From positions 124,001 through 188,000 of the forward strand of contig JAWLHE010000008.1 in the NCBI GenBank assembly GCA_041690495.1: DNA of 64,000 nucleotides, in the 5' to 3' direction. This document shows positions 42,556-51,106 of the stretch, piece by piece (within the stretch, counting starts at the first letter, position 1; the number at the start of each line of letters is the position of its first letter). Position numbers and translations under genes: made by a program. This DNA comes from DATAAP01 sp041690495. Its GTDB lineage: Bacteria > Pseudomonadota > Alphaproteobacteria > CACIAM-22H2. The notes beneath the pieces were generated by a model. The model did no database searches and was not told the DNA's origin. It saw nothing but the letters and a program-made list of their open reading frames with translations.

Positions 42556-43482
42556 ATGAGCACGCTTCTCGTCACCCACGCCGCCTGCCTCGACCACGAT
42601 CCGGGCGCCTATCACCCGGAATCGCCGGCGCGGCTGCAGGCCGTGCTCGAGGGTCTTTCCGATCCCGAATTCAAGGACCTCGAGCGGGTCAAGGCGCCGC
42701 GCGCCGAGGACCGGCACCTGACGCTGTGCCATCCTGTCTCCTATGTCGAGGCGGTGATGGGCACGATCCCGCCGGCGGGGCGCCACGCCCTCGACGGCGA
42801 CACCATCGTCTGCCCAGCCTCGGGCGAGGCGGCGCTGCGCGCGGCGGGCGCGGTCGTCGCGGCGGTGGACGCGGTGGTGGAGGGCAGGGCGAAGAATGCG
42901 TTCTGCGCGGTGCGGCCGCCAGGCCATCACGCCGAGGCGGGGCAGGCGATGGGCTTCTGCATGTTCAACAACGTCGCGATCGGTGCCCTGCATGCGCGCG
43001 CCAATCACGGGCTCGACCGCGTCGCGGTGATCGACTTCGACGTGCATCACGGTAACGGCACGCAGCACATGTTCGAGCGCGACCCGAACCTGTTCTACGC
43101 CTCGTCGCATCAGTGGCCGCTCTATCCCGGCACAGGTGCGGCGGAGGAGCGGGGGCTCGGCAACGTCGTCAACCTGCCGCTGCGCCCCTATTCGAGCGGC
43201 GAGGAGTTCCGTCGCGGCGTCGAGCGCTTGATTCTGCCTGCGCTCGACCGGTTCCGGCCGGAGCTGGTCATGATCTCGGCCGGCTTCGATGCCCACGCCG
43301 ACGACCCGCTCGGGTCGCTGCAGCTGCACGAGGACGACTACGAATGGGTGACGGCCGCCCTGATGGAAGTGGCGGAAACGCATGCCAAGGGCCGGCTGGT
43401 CTCGACGCTCGAAGGCGGCTACGACCTGCACGCCCTTGCCGCATCGGCCGCGGCGCATGTGCGGGCGTTGATGGCCGCCTGA
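42556..43482 (+). CDS. Histone deacetylase family (acetylpolyamine amidohydrolase-like) protein
   Basis: 308-residue zinc-dependent deacetylase of the arginase-deacetylase fold. The catalytic His pair is H124-H125 in 'RPPGHHAE'. Zinc ligands are D162 and H164 in 'DFDVHHGNG' and D250 in 'GFDAHADDP'. The conserved C-terminal GGYD is at 287-290. In bacteria these enzymes deacetylate polyamines, acetoin-related or lysine substrates. The gene stands near xseB-ispA-dxs, its usual alphaproteobacterial neighbourhood. The start at 42556 fits the family N-terminus. Confidence 0.93.
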   Translation: MSTLLVTHAACLDHDPGAYHPESPARLQAVLEGLSDPEFKDLERVKAPRAEDRHLTLCHPVSYVEAVMGTIPPAGRHALDGDTIVCPASGEAALRAAGAVVAAVDAVVEGRAKNAFCAVRPPGHHAEAGQAMGFCMFNNVAIGALHARANHGLDRVAVIDFDVHHGNGTQHMFERDPNLFYASSHQWPLYPGTGAAEERGLGNVVNLPLRPYSSGEEFRRGVERLILPALDRFRPELVMISAGFDAHADDPLGSLQLHEDDYEWVTAALMEVAETHAKGRLVSTLEGGYDLHALAASAAAHVRALMAA

Positions 43483-43530
43483 TCTGTTCCGATCATCATC
43501 GCTATCTGCCTTACAAAGCGGGGTCATCGC

Positions 43531-44094
43531 ATGACCTGGCATGTGCTTGGACGCGCGCTGGCCGTCGTCCTTCTGCTTGGCGGGGCCGGCGTCGCTTCCG
43601 CTCAGACCCTGGAATCGCCTTCCGGCCCCGTCATCCTCACCGTCACAGGCAGGATCGCGCAGACCAATCGCCGTCCGTTCGACGGGAGCCGCGATGCCTT
43701 CTTCAAGAACCAGCAGGTGACGTTCGAGCGCGCCGCGGAATTCGATCTGGCAATGCTCGAAGCCCTCGGCATGCGCAAGGTACAGGCTGATTACCCGCAG
43801 GGCGGGCCGCTGCACATCTTCGAGGGGCCGCTGCTGCGCGACGTGCTGAAGGCGGCGGTCGCAGGCGGCGCGACGATCAAAGTCTCGGCGCTCGATGGCT
43901 ACACGCAGGAGATTCCGGTTGCGGAGCTCGAGCGGTGGCCGATCGTTCTGGCCGTGAAGCGCGACGGAAAATATCTGGCGCTCGGCGGCTTCGGGCCGTC
44001 CTGGGTCGCCTTTCCGCGCAAGGACGTTCCGGCGCTCGCCGACCGCGGCGACGAGCAATGGGTCTACGCGATCGTCCACATCGCGGTGGAGTGA
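43531..44094 (+). CDS. Exported molybdopterin-binding-oxidoreductase-fold protein lacking cysteine
   Basis: 187-residue protein with a signal peptide (about 1-24, 'GAGVASAQ'). The mature part resembles the oxidoreductase molybdopterin-binding domain (COG3915 type): 'VILTVTGRIAQTNR', 'HIFEGPLLRDVLKAAV', 'DGYTQEIPVAELERWPIVLA' and 'WVYAIVHIAVE'. It has no cysteine at all, so it cannot supply the Mo ligand used by sulfite-oxidase-type enzymes and is probably a structural relative. Periplasmic, function unknown. It ends 4 nt from the convergent TetR gene. Confidence 0.72.
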   Translation: MTWHVLGRALAVVLLLGGAGVASAQTLESPSGPVILTVTGRIAQTNRRPFDGSRDAFFKNQQVTFERAAEFDLAMLEALGMRKVQADYPQGGPLHIFEGPLLRDVLKAAVAGGATIKVSALDGYTQEIPVAELERWPIVLAVKRDGKYLALGGFGPSWVAFPRKDVPALADRGDEQWVYAIVHIAVE

Positions 44095-44098
44095 CTCG

Positions 44099-44665
44099 CT
44101 AGCCTCGCCGGTGCATCTCGATCAGGGTGGCGGCGGCGCGCTTTGCGGTCGCCGCCGCACCCGGCTCGCCGAGGACGAGGGCCGCGGCCGTGGCGCCCTC
44201 GATAAGCAGGTAAAGCTCGCGCGCGAGCCGCACCGGCGCAACGAATCCGGCTTGCGCGACCAGCTCGCGCAGCAGGGCCAGCATGGCGCGCTTGTGGTCG
44301 GCGGCGGCGCGGCGCAGCGGGTGCCCGGGATCAGGAAACGCGCCGGCGGCGTGGACGAACGGGCAACCGCGGAAATCCGGCTGGCGGAACCAGGTCTCGA
44401 GCGCATCGAACAGCGCCAGCAGCTTGCCTTCCGGCTCCGGCGCGGCGGCAGCGGCGCTCCCCAGCATCGCCAGGAGCGCTGCGTCCCGCCGCTTCAGGAC
44501 CGCGCGGGCGAGTCCCTCCTTGGAGCCGAAATGCTGGTAGAGGCTGCGACTCGACTTGCCGGACGCGGCGAGGATCGCGTCGATGCCGGCCCCATGAATG
44601 CCGTGAAGCCCGAACAGCCGCTCCGCCGCGTCGAGCAGGGCTGGTACAACCGCTTGCCGCATCAT
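44099..44665 (-). CDS. TetR family transcriptional regulator
   Basis: 188-residue regulator with an N-terminal helix-turn-helix ('IHGAGIDAILAASGKSSRSL' then 'YQHFGSKEGLARAVL') and a C-terminal ligand domain containing 'FRGCPFVHAAGAFPDPGHPL', typical of the TetR_C group acting on xenobiotic or efflux genes. It is convergent with the preceding gene and divergent from xseB. An AT-rich region with inverted repeats sits directly before its ATG and probably mediates autoregulation. Two adjacent ATGs (44665 and 44662) are possible starts. Confidence 0.88.
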   Translation of the reverse strand: MMRQAVVPALLDAAERLFGLHGIHGAGIDAILAASGKSSRSLYQHFGSKEGLARAVLKRRDAALLAMLGSAAAAAPEPEGKLLALFDALETWFRQPDFRGCPFVHAAGAFPDPGHPLRRAAADHKRAMLALLRELVAQAGFVAPVRLARELYLLIEGATAAALVLGEPGAAATAKRAAATLIEMHRRG

Positions 44666-44672
44666 GATGAAT

Positions 44673-44700
44673 TTGTATAAATAAAACGTTCTCTTTACAA
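44673..44700 (-). promoter_or_regulatory. Promoter/operator of the TetR gene
   Basis: On the minus strand TTGTAA and TATACA are spaced by 15-16 bp and lie within 10 bp of the ATG, so the mRNA would be almost leaderless. TTGTA and TACAA form the ends of an inverted repeat spanning 44673-44700, a typical TetR self-operator arrangement. This is the most AT-rich tract in the region. Confidence 0.5.
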
Positions 44701-44793
44701 GCCGATTGTCGCGCCACCGTGGACCGCGGCGGTTTGGGCATGGCACGGCGCGGAGGTGTCGCCTATAACACCGCGACTACTGGGGAGCCCGCG

Positions 44794-45045
44794 ATGGCCG
44801 AAAACGCGATTCCAGCCGATATTGCCAAGCTGAGCTTCGAAGATGCGCTCAAGGAGCTTGAGGAGATCGTCCGCTCGCTCGAATCCGGCAAGGGCAAACT
44901 CGACGAGGCGATCAAGTCCTATGAGCGCGGTGCTGCGCTCAAACGCCATTGCGAGCGCAAGCTGACCGAGGCGCAGAGCCGGATCGAGAAAATCGCGCTC
45001 GGCGGCGATGGCGCGGTGAAGAGCGAGCCCGCCACCTTTGGGTGA
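44794..45045 (+). CDS. xseB: Exodeoxyribonuclease VII small subunit
   Basis: 83-residue small subunit of exonuclease VII, which with XseA degrades single-stranded DNA. The typical core is 'LSFEDALKELEEIVRSLESG' followed by 'LDEAIKSYERGAALKRHCE' and a short C-terminal tail. Length is normal. ATG 44794 gives the canonical N-terminus. It is followed after 6 nt by ispA in the conserved xseB-ispA-dxs order. Confidence 0.95.
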   Translation: MAENAIPADIAKLSFEDALKELEEIVRSLESGKGKLDEAIKSYERGAALKRHCERKLTEAQSRIEKIALGGDGAVKSEPATFG

Positions 45046-45051
45046 TGCTGC

Positions 45052-45942
45052 GTGACGTCCAGGCTGCAGCAGGCGCTTGCGGACGACGCCGCGGAGATTG
45101 AGCGCGCTCTCGAAGCGCTGCTGCCGGCGGGCAATGGACTCGAATCCCGTCTGTACGAGGCGATGCGCCACGCCACGCTCGATGGCGGCAAGCGGCTGCG
45201 GCCGTTCCTGGTGCTGCAGAGCGCAAGGCTGTTCGCGGTAAGCGAGGCATGTGCGCTGCGCGCCGCCTGCGCGATCGAGATGGTGCATTGCTACAGCCTC
45301 GTGCACGATGACCTCCCGGCGATGGACGACGACGATCTGCGGCGCGGCCGCCCGACCGTCCACAAGCAGTTCGACGAAGCCACCGCGATCCTGGCGGGCG
45401 ATGCCCTGCTCACTGCGGCGTTCGCGGTGCTCGCCGATCCGCTGACCCATTCCGATGCGAAGGTCCGCGCCGATCTGGTGCTGGCGCTGGCGGACGCGGC
45501 GGGCGCAGAGGGCATGGTCGGCGGGCAGATGATCGATCTGCTCGCAGAGAACCAGGCGCTCGATATCGGCGCCATCACGCGGCTGCAACGCATGAAGACC
45601 GGCGCGCTGATCTGTGTCGCCGCCGAGGCGGGCGCCATCCTCGGCAAGGCGCCGCAACCGTTGCGCGAGGCGCTGCGCGGCTACGCACAGGCGCTCGGGC
45701 TCGCGTTCCAGATGAGCGATGACCTGCTCGACGCGGAAGGCTCGGCCGGCGAGGTCGGCAAGCGCACCGGCAAGGACGCCACCCGCGGCAAGGCTACGTT
45801 CGTCTCGCTCCTGGGGGCCGAGCGCGCCCGCGCCCAGGCCCGCATGCTTGCGGAGCAAGCCGTTGAGCATCTTGATTTGTTCGGCGAAAAAGCCGACCTT
45901 CTGCGCGACGTCGCGCGTTGGGTGGTCGACCGGCGCAGCTGA
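45052..45942 (+). CDS. ispA: Farnesyl/geranylgeranyl diphosphate synthase
   Basis: 296-residue trans-polyprenyl diphosphate synthase making farnesyl diphosphate from IPP and DMAPP/GPP. The first Asp-rich motif is 'LVHDDLPAMDDDDLRRGR' (D86 onward), the DDxxxxD form of bacterial FPP synthases, and the second is 'FQMSDDLLD' near residue 220. GTG at 45052 is the start. Located between xseB and dxs, feeding isoprenoid precursors made by Dxs into prenyl chains. Confidence 0.95.
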   Translation: MTSRLQQALADDAAEIERALEALLPAGNGLESRLYEAMRHATLDGGKRLRPFLVLQSARLFAVSEACALRAACAIEMVHCYSLVHDDLPAMDDDDLRRGRPTVHKQFDEATAILAGDALLTAAFAVLADPLTHSDAKVRADLVLALADAAGAEGMVGGQMIDLLAENQALDIGAITRLQRMKTGALICVAAEAGAILGKAPQPLREALRGYAQALGLAFQMSDDLLDAEGSAGEVGKRTGKDATRGKATFVSLLGAERARAQARMLAEQAVEHLDLFGEKADLLRDVARWVVDRRS

Positions 45943-45969
45943 TGCCAACGGCCGCAATTAAGGACCGAC

Positions 45970-47901
45970 ATGACCGACATCGGGCACAATTCCGCCACAC
46001 CGCTGCTCGACACGATTGCTGACGCCACCGACCTCCGCAGGCTTTCGCCCGAGCAGCTCAGGCAGCTTGCCGACGAGCTGCGGCGCGAGACGATCGACGC
46101 GGTCAGTCGCACCGGCGGCCATCTCGGCGCAGGGCTCGGCGTGGTCGAGCTTACGGTCGCGCTTCATAGCGTGTTCGACACGCCGGGCGACCGGCTGGTC
46201 TGGGACGTGGGGCATCAGTGCTACCCACATAAAATCCTCACCGGCCGGCGCGACCGGATCCGCACGTTGCGCCAGGGCGGCGGCCTGTCCGGCTTCACGC
46301 GGCGCAGCGAGAGCGCGTACGACCCGTTCGGCGCCGCGCACAGCTCGACCTCGATCTCCGCCGCACTCGGCATGGCTGTGGGACGCGACCTCAAGGGCGC
46401 CAGGAACAATGTCATCGCCGTGATCGGCGACGGCGCCATGAGCGCCGGCATGGCCTACGAGGCGATGAACAACGCCGGTTCGATGGACACGCGGCTGATC
46501 GTCATCCTCAACGACAACGACATGTCGATAGCACCCCCGGTCGGTGCGATGAGCGCCTATCTGTCGAAGCTGATCTCGTCGAAGTCGTACCGGCACATCC
46601 GGCAGGTGGCGAAGGATCTGGCCGACAGGTTCCCGCGTCCCCTCAAGAATGCCGCACAGCGCGCCGAGGAATTCGCGCGCGGCATGGTGACGGGCGGCAC
46701 GCTGTTCGAGGAACTCGGCTTCTATTACGTCGGGCCGATCGACGGCCACAATCTCGACCACCTGCTGCCGGTCCTGAAGAACGTCCGCGATTCGAGCGAG
46801 CCCGGTCCGGTGCTGATCCATGTCGTGACGCAGAAGGGCAGGGGCCATCCTTTCGCGCAGGAATCGGCGGACAAGTATCACGCCGTCAACAAGTTCGACT
46901 TGGTCACCGGCACGCAGCTGAAGTCGAAGGCGGCGGCGCCGACTTACACCAAGGTCTTCGCCGACAGCCTGATCGCCGAGGCCGAGCGTGACGAGCGCAT
47001 CGTCGCCATCACCGCGGCGATGCCGTCCGGCACCGGCCTCGACCAGTTCGCCGAGCGCTTCCCGAAGCGCTGCTTCGACGTCGGCATCGCCGAGCAGCAC
47101 GCAGTGACGTTTGCCGCGGGCCTCGCGACCGAGGGTTTCAAGCCGTTCGTCGCGATTTATTCGACCTTCCTGCAGCGCGCCTATGACCAGGTCGTGCACG
47201 ACGTCGCCATCCAGCAATTGCCCGTGCGCTTTGCCATGGACCGCGCCGGGCTGGTCGGCGCCGACGGTGCGACCCATGCCGGCGCCTACGACATCGCCTA
47301 TCTCGGCTGTCTGCCGGGCATGGTGCTGATGGCGGCCGCCGACGAGGCAGAGCTGATGCACATGATCGCAACCCAGGTGTCGATCGACGATCGGCCATCG
47401 GCCGTGCGCTATCCGCGCGGCGAAGGGACCGGCGTCGCCATGCCGGCGCGCGGCGAAGTGCTGCCGCTCGGCAGGGGGCGCGTGCTGCGCGAAGGCACGA
47501 AGGTGGTGCTGCTGTCGTTCGGCGCGCGGCTCGGCGAGTGCTTCAAGGCGGCCGAGGAGCTCGCCGCGCGCGGGCTGTCGACTACCGTCGCGGACGCTCG
47601 CTTCGCCAAGCCGCTCGACGAGGATCTCGTGCGCCGGCTCGCCGCCGAGCACGAGGTGCTGATCACGATCGAGGAGGGGGCGATCGGCGGCTTCGCCGCC
47701 CAGGTGATGCAGTTTCTGGCCATGGCGGGCCTGCTCGACACCGGCCTCAGATTCAGGCCGATGATCCTGCCCGACCGCTTCATCGAGCACGACAGTCCGA
47801 GCAAGCAGTACGACGACGCCGGACTGTCCGCCCGCAATATCGTCGCGACGGCGCTCGCCGCACTCGGCGGCCAGGCCGGCACGCAGCCGGTCAGGGCTTA
47901 G
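45970..47901 (+). CDS. dxs: 1-deoxy-D-xylulose-5-phosphate synthase
   Basis: 643-residue thiamine-diphosphate enzyme, first step of the MEP isoprenoid pathway (pyruvate + glyceraldehyde-3-phosphate). Catalytic His51 lies in 'GGHLGAGLG', and H82 in 'WDVGHQCYPHKIL'. The ThDP-binding GDG motif is at 153-155 ('VIGDGAMSAGMAYEAMNN'). The C-terminal transketolase half includes 'GVGDGATHAG'-like 'VGADGATHAGAYDIAYL'. Length is typical. Depends on the cofactor whose pyrimidine is made by ThiC. Confidence 0.97.
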   Translation: MTDIGHNSATPLLDTIADATDLRRLSPEQLRQLADELRRETIDAVSRTGGHLGAGLGVVELTVALHSVFDTPGDRLVWDVGHQCYPHKILTGRRDRIRTLRQGGGLSGFTRRSESAYDPFGAAHSSTSISAALGMAVGRDLKGARNNVIAVIGDGAMSAGMAYEAMNNAGSMDTRLIVILNDNDMSIAPPVGAMSAYLSKLISSKSYRHIRQVAKDLADRFPRPLKNAAQRAEEFARGMVTGGTLFEELGFYYVGPIDGHNLDHLLPVLKNVRDSSEPGPVLIHVVTQKGRGHPFAQESADKYHAVNKFDLVTGTQLKSKAAAPTYTKVFADSLIAEAERDERIVAITAAMPSGTGLDQFAERFPKRCFDVGIAEQHAVTFAAGLATEGFKPFVAIYSTFLQRAYDQVVHDVAIQQLPVRFAMDRAGLVGADGATHAGAYDIAYLGCLPGMVLMAAADEAELMHMIATQVSIDDRPSAVRYPRGEGTGVAMPARGEVLPLGRGRVLREGTKVVLLSFGARLGECFKAAEELAARGLSTTVADARFAKPLDEDLVRRLAAEHEVLITIEEGAIGGFAAQVMQFLAMAGLLDTGLRFRPMILPDRFIEHDSPSKQYDDAGLSARNIVATALAALGGQAGTQPVRA

Positions 47902-47926
47902 CGGTCCGACTTCGCAGTCGGCTGTC

Positions 47927-48022
47927 ATGCCCGGCCCCCGGATCAGGTCCGAGGGGACCGGGCATCCAGTATCGCGGACCGAGCCGCTACATCTGGATCG
48001 CCGGATCGAGTCCGGCGATGAT
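47927..48022. repeat. Dispersed two-hairpin repeat downstream of dxs
   Basis: First hairpin ATGCCCGG ... CCGGGCAT spans 47927-47965. The second is a perfect 9-bp stem (ATCGCCGGA, loop TCGAG, TCCGGCGAT) at 47997-48019. The combination is a repeat type I recall as abundant in alphaproteobacterial intergenic regions. It lies between dxs and the rhodanese gene, where transcription of both convergent genes should end. Confidence 0.7.
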
Positions 48023-48054
48023 AACCGTGGTTTAGGGGATGGCGCTGGACCGGA

Positions 48055-48450
48055 TCACGTCGCCGACGCGAGCGTCGTCTCGACCGCCCCGCCCGCCTCT
48101 GCCCAGTCCTTGAAGGCCCCCAGGTTGTAAACCTGCGTATAGCCCATGTCCTTGAGCGCCTTGCCGCCCAGCGCCGAGCGGCCGCCAGATGCGCAGTAGA
48201 GGATGACCGTCTTGTTCTTTGCGAAGCTCTGGTCATGGTAGGGCGATTCGGGGTCAGCCCGGAACTCCAGCATGCCGCGCGACACGTTCAGCGCGCCGGC
48301 GATCTTGCCGCTCTTCTGCACCTCCGGCGCGTCGCGGACGTCGATCACAATCGCGTTGTTCCCGGCAATCATGTCCCTGGCCTGCGCCGGCGTGATCCGC
48401 GGCACCGCGGCGTTGGCCGCTTCCATCATCTGCTTGACACTCGTAGCCAT
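48055..48450 (-). CDS. Rhodanese-like domain protein
   Basis: 131-residue single-domain sulfurtransferase. The N-terminal domain begins 'PRITPAQARDMIAGNNAIVID', then 'VRDAPEVQKSGKIAGALNV', and the active loop is 'YCASGGRS' with the catalytic Cys. It probably transfers sulfane sulfur in the cytoplasm; partner unknown. ATG 48450 follows a GAGGAGA ribosome site. Divergent from the AraC gene, which may control it. Confidence 0.9.
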   Translation of the reverse strand: MATSVKQMMEAANAAVPRITPAQARDMIAGNNAIVIDVRDAPEVQKSGKIAGALNVSRGMLEFRADPESPYHDQSFAKNKTVILYCASGGRSALGGKALKDMGYTQVYNLGAFKDWAEAGGAVETTLASAT

Positions 48451-48625
48451 ATCGTTCTCCTCTGTTCGCTTGCTCGTGCCCGTTATTCCACGATGCTTCC
48501 ACCCGGTCTGCGGGCGGCCGACCGGCCGTTTCCGAGCGCACCCAAATAGCCGACGCGGCGTCGCCCGCGAATGACTGAGCGACCGAATCGTCTGACTGTT
48601 CGTCCAAATCTGTGGGGAAACCACA

Positions 48626-49627
48626 ATGATGGATCCGCTCTCGGATGCGCTTCGTTCGGTCCGGCTGACGGGCGGCATCTTCCTCGATGCGCACTTTACG
48701 GCGCCGTGGTGCGTAACGGCGCAGATCGGGGCCGAGGACTGCAAGCCGTTCCTGGCGTCGGTTGCCCAGGTGATCGCTTACCACTTCGTCGTCGATGGCG
48801 CGCTGTATGTCTGCGTCGGCGACGAACCGCCGATGCAGGTTCAAGCCGGCGAGATCGTGCTCCTGCCGCGCAATGATCTCCATATTCTCGCGAGCGCGCC
48901 AGGGCTCAGGCCGGTGCGCACCGGCACCCTGATTCAACCCGCCGCGGATGGCGGCCTTGCCCGCATTTCTCATGGGGGCGGAGGGGAGCCGTCGCGCCTC
49001 GTCTGCGGCTTTCTCGGCACGGAGGACGCCTACAATCCGCTGATCGCGGCCTTGCCGAGCGTGCTGAGGTTCGGCGTCCACGAGGCCGCATCGCGCGACT
49101 GGATCGAGGCATCGGTCCGGTTTGCGGCGAGCGAACTTGCCGCAGGCCGTTTGGCCTCGTCCGGCGTCATGTCGCGTCTTTCGGAGCTGCTGCTGGTCGA
49201 GGCGGTCCGCCAGTACGCCTCGACGCTGGCAGAGAACGAGGCCGGCTGGCTGAGAGGGCTGAGAGATCCGCAGGTCGGGCGTGCACTGGCGCTCATCCAT
49301 CGCGACATCGGCGCGCCCTGGTCCGCGGAGACGTTGGCGCGGGAAGTCGGATTGTCGCGCAGCGCCTTCATGGACCGCTTCCGCGAGCTCATCGGCGTGC
49401 CGCCGATCCGCTATCTCACGATCTGGCGGCTGCGGACGGCGCGGCTGCAGCTTCGCGAGACGGGAAAGTCCGTGGGCCAGCTCGCGCACGCCGTCGGCTA
49501 TGGGTCGGAGGAGGCCTTCAGCCGGGCATTCAAGCGGGAGTTCGGCCTTTCGCCCGCGCGGTGGCGAGAACAGAAAGCGGAGCCGTCCGACAAACATCCA
49601 GGATTGTCCGCATCCCCCCACGCATGA
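48626..49627 (+). CDS. AraC family transcriptional regulator (cupin_6 type)
   Basis: 333-residue regulator. The N-terminal cupin-like ligand domain spans about 1-190 ('LTGGIFLDAHFTAPWCV', 'GEIVLLPRNDLHIL'). The C-terminal double helix-turn-helix (about 215-315) includes 'WSAETLAREVGLSRSAFMDR' and 'HAVGYGSEEAFSRAFKREFG'. Two ATGs (48626, 48629) are equivalent. Regulators of this type respond to small aromatic or aldehyde signals; the nearest targets are the divergent rhodanese and the following MATE pump. Confidence 0.92.
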   Translation: MMDPLSDALRSVRLTGGIFLDAHFTAPWCVTAQIGAEDCKPFLASVAQVIAYHFVVDGALYVCVGDEPPMQVQAGEIVLLPRNDLHILASAPGLRPVRTGTLIQPAADGGLARISHGGGGEPSRLVCGFLGTEDAYNPLIAALPSVLRFGVHEAASRDWIEASVRFAASELAAGRLASSGVMSRLSELLLVEAVRQYASTLAENEAGWLRGLRDPQVGRALALIHRDIGAPWSAETLAREVGLSRSAFMDRFRELIGVPPIRYLTIWRLRTARLQLRETGKSVGQLAHAVGYGSEEAFSRAFKREFGLSPARWREQKAEPSDKHPGLSASPHA

Positions 49628-49685
49628 CTCGGCTGCGCGTCGCGCGGTTGCCACGGCATCGGGCGCGCGCTAGACACGCGGCCCC

Positions 49686-51077
49686 ATGTCTACGCTTGCC
49701 CAGAACAAGACCGTGCATTCGCCGTGGCGTGCCGAGCTGCGCGCGACAGCGGCGCTCGCCTTGCCGCTGATCGGCACGCAGCTCGCGCAGATATCGACGA
49801 TGACCACCGACGTGGTGCTGCTTGGGTGGCACAGCGCCGAAGCGCTCGCAGCCGGAGCGCTCGGCACCAACGTCGTCTATGTGCTGATCACGTTTACGCT
49901 CGGCATCGTCATGGCGGTGTCGCCGCTGGTCGCACAGGCGGTCGGGCGCAAGCGCCACGCCGTGCGTGACGCGCGGCGCAGCGTGCGACAGGGGTTCTGG
50001 GCGGCGTTCGCGGTCGGCGTGCCGTGCATGGTCGTGATCTGGCACACTGAAGCCATCCTGCTCGCCGTGGGCCAGGAGCCGGCGAATGCCGCCGCCGCCG
50101 CCGGCTATGCACGGGCGATGCTGTGGGGCTTTCTGCCCGCCGTCGGATTCATGCTCTTGCGCTTCTTCGTTGCGGCGCTGGAGCGTCCGCGCCCGGCGCT
50201 GGTGGTGATGGTTCTGGCAGTCCTTCTCAATGCGCTGCTCGCCTGGACGCTGATCTTCGGCCGGTTCGGACTGCCACCGCTCGGCGTAGTCGGGGCGGGC
50301 ATCGCCACCAGCATCGCCAACACCTTCAGCTTTCTGGCCTTGCTCGCGTTCATCCTGTCCGATCATCGCTTCCGCCGCTTCTACATCCTCGGCCGGCTGT
50401 GGCGGCCGGATTGGCGGCGCTTCATCGAGATCTTCCGCATCGGCCTGCCGATCGGCGTGATCCTGGTGCTCGAGGTGACGCTGTTCGCCGGCGCCGTGCA
50501 GCTCATGGGCCTGCTCGGCACGGCCGAGATCGCCGCCCACCAGATCGCGCTGCAATGCGCCGCCGTCGCCTTCATGGTGCCGCTCGGCATCGGCCAGGCG
50601 GCGACGGTGCGCGTCGGCCTCGCCGCCGGTGCGCGCGATGCGGCGGGCGTTGCGCGCGCCGGATGGGTGGCGCTGGCGCTCGGCGTAACGTTCATGTCGT
50701 GTACGGCGCTGCTGATGTGGACGATGCCGCACGCGCTGGTCGGGCTGTTCGTCGAGGATGTCCCGGGCAATGCGCGCGTGATCGGGCTGGCGACCGCCTT
50801 CCTCGGCATCGCGGCGCTGTTCCAGGTGTTCGACGGCGTGCAGGCGATCGCGATCGGAGCCCTGCGCGGCCTCAAGGACACGCGCATCCCCGCGATATTC
50901 GCCGCGATCGGCTACTGGCTGGTTGGTTTCCCGGTCGGCATAGCGCTGGCGTTCCATGCAGGCTGGGGCGGCGTCGGCGTATGGTGGGGGCTGGCGACCG
51001 GCCTCGCCGTCGTCGCCGTGCTGGAGCTGGCGCGCTTGGCGCGGCGCGGGAAGCTGCATCTGGCGGTGCGGGGTTGA
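49686..51077 (+). CDS. MATE family efflux transporter (NorM-like)
   Basis: 463-residue inner-membrane exporter with twelve predicted helices in two halves. Typical MATE segments are 'ALPLIGTQLAQISTMTTDVV', 'LGTNVVYVLITFTLGIVMAV' and 'GTAEIAAHQIALQCAAVAFM'. It expels cationic drugs and metabolites by H+ or Na+ exchange. It lies downstream of the AraC regulator on the same strand (58 bp apart), consistent with regulated efflux. Confidence 0.94.
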   Translation: MSTLAQNKTVHSPWRAELRATAALALPLIGTQLAQISTMTTDVVLLGWHSAEALAAGALGTNVVYVLITFTLGIVMAVSPLVAQAVGRKRHAVRDARRSVRQGFWAAFAVGVPCMVVIWHTEAILLAVGQEPANAAAAAGYARAMLWGFLPAVGFMLLRFFVAALERPRPALVVMVLAVLLNALLAWTLIFGRFGLPPLGVVGAGIATSIANTFSFLALLAFILSDHRFRRFYILGRLWRPDWRRFIEIFRIGLPIGVILVLEVTLFAGAVQLMGLLGTAEIAAHQIALQCAAVAFMVPLGIGQAATVRVGLAAGARDAAGVARAGWVALALGVTFMSCTALLMWTMPHALVGLFVEDVPGNARVIGLATAFLGIAALFQVFDGVQAIAIGALRGLKDTRIPAIFAAIGYWLVGFPVGIALAFHAGWGGVGVWWGLATGLAVVAVLELARLARRGKLHLAVRG

Positions 51078-51106
51078 CGCGCCGCCGCGGGCGCGAACAA
51101 TGTGGC

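Noticed and set aside
45958..47928. 656-codon minus-strand ORF opposite dxs
   Set aside because: Antisense shadow of a fully recognisable dxs.
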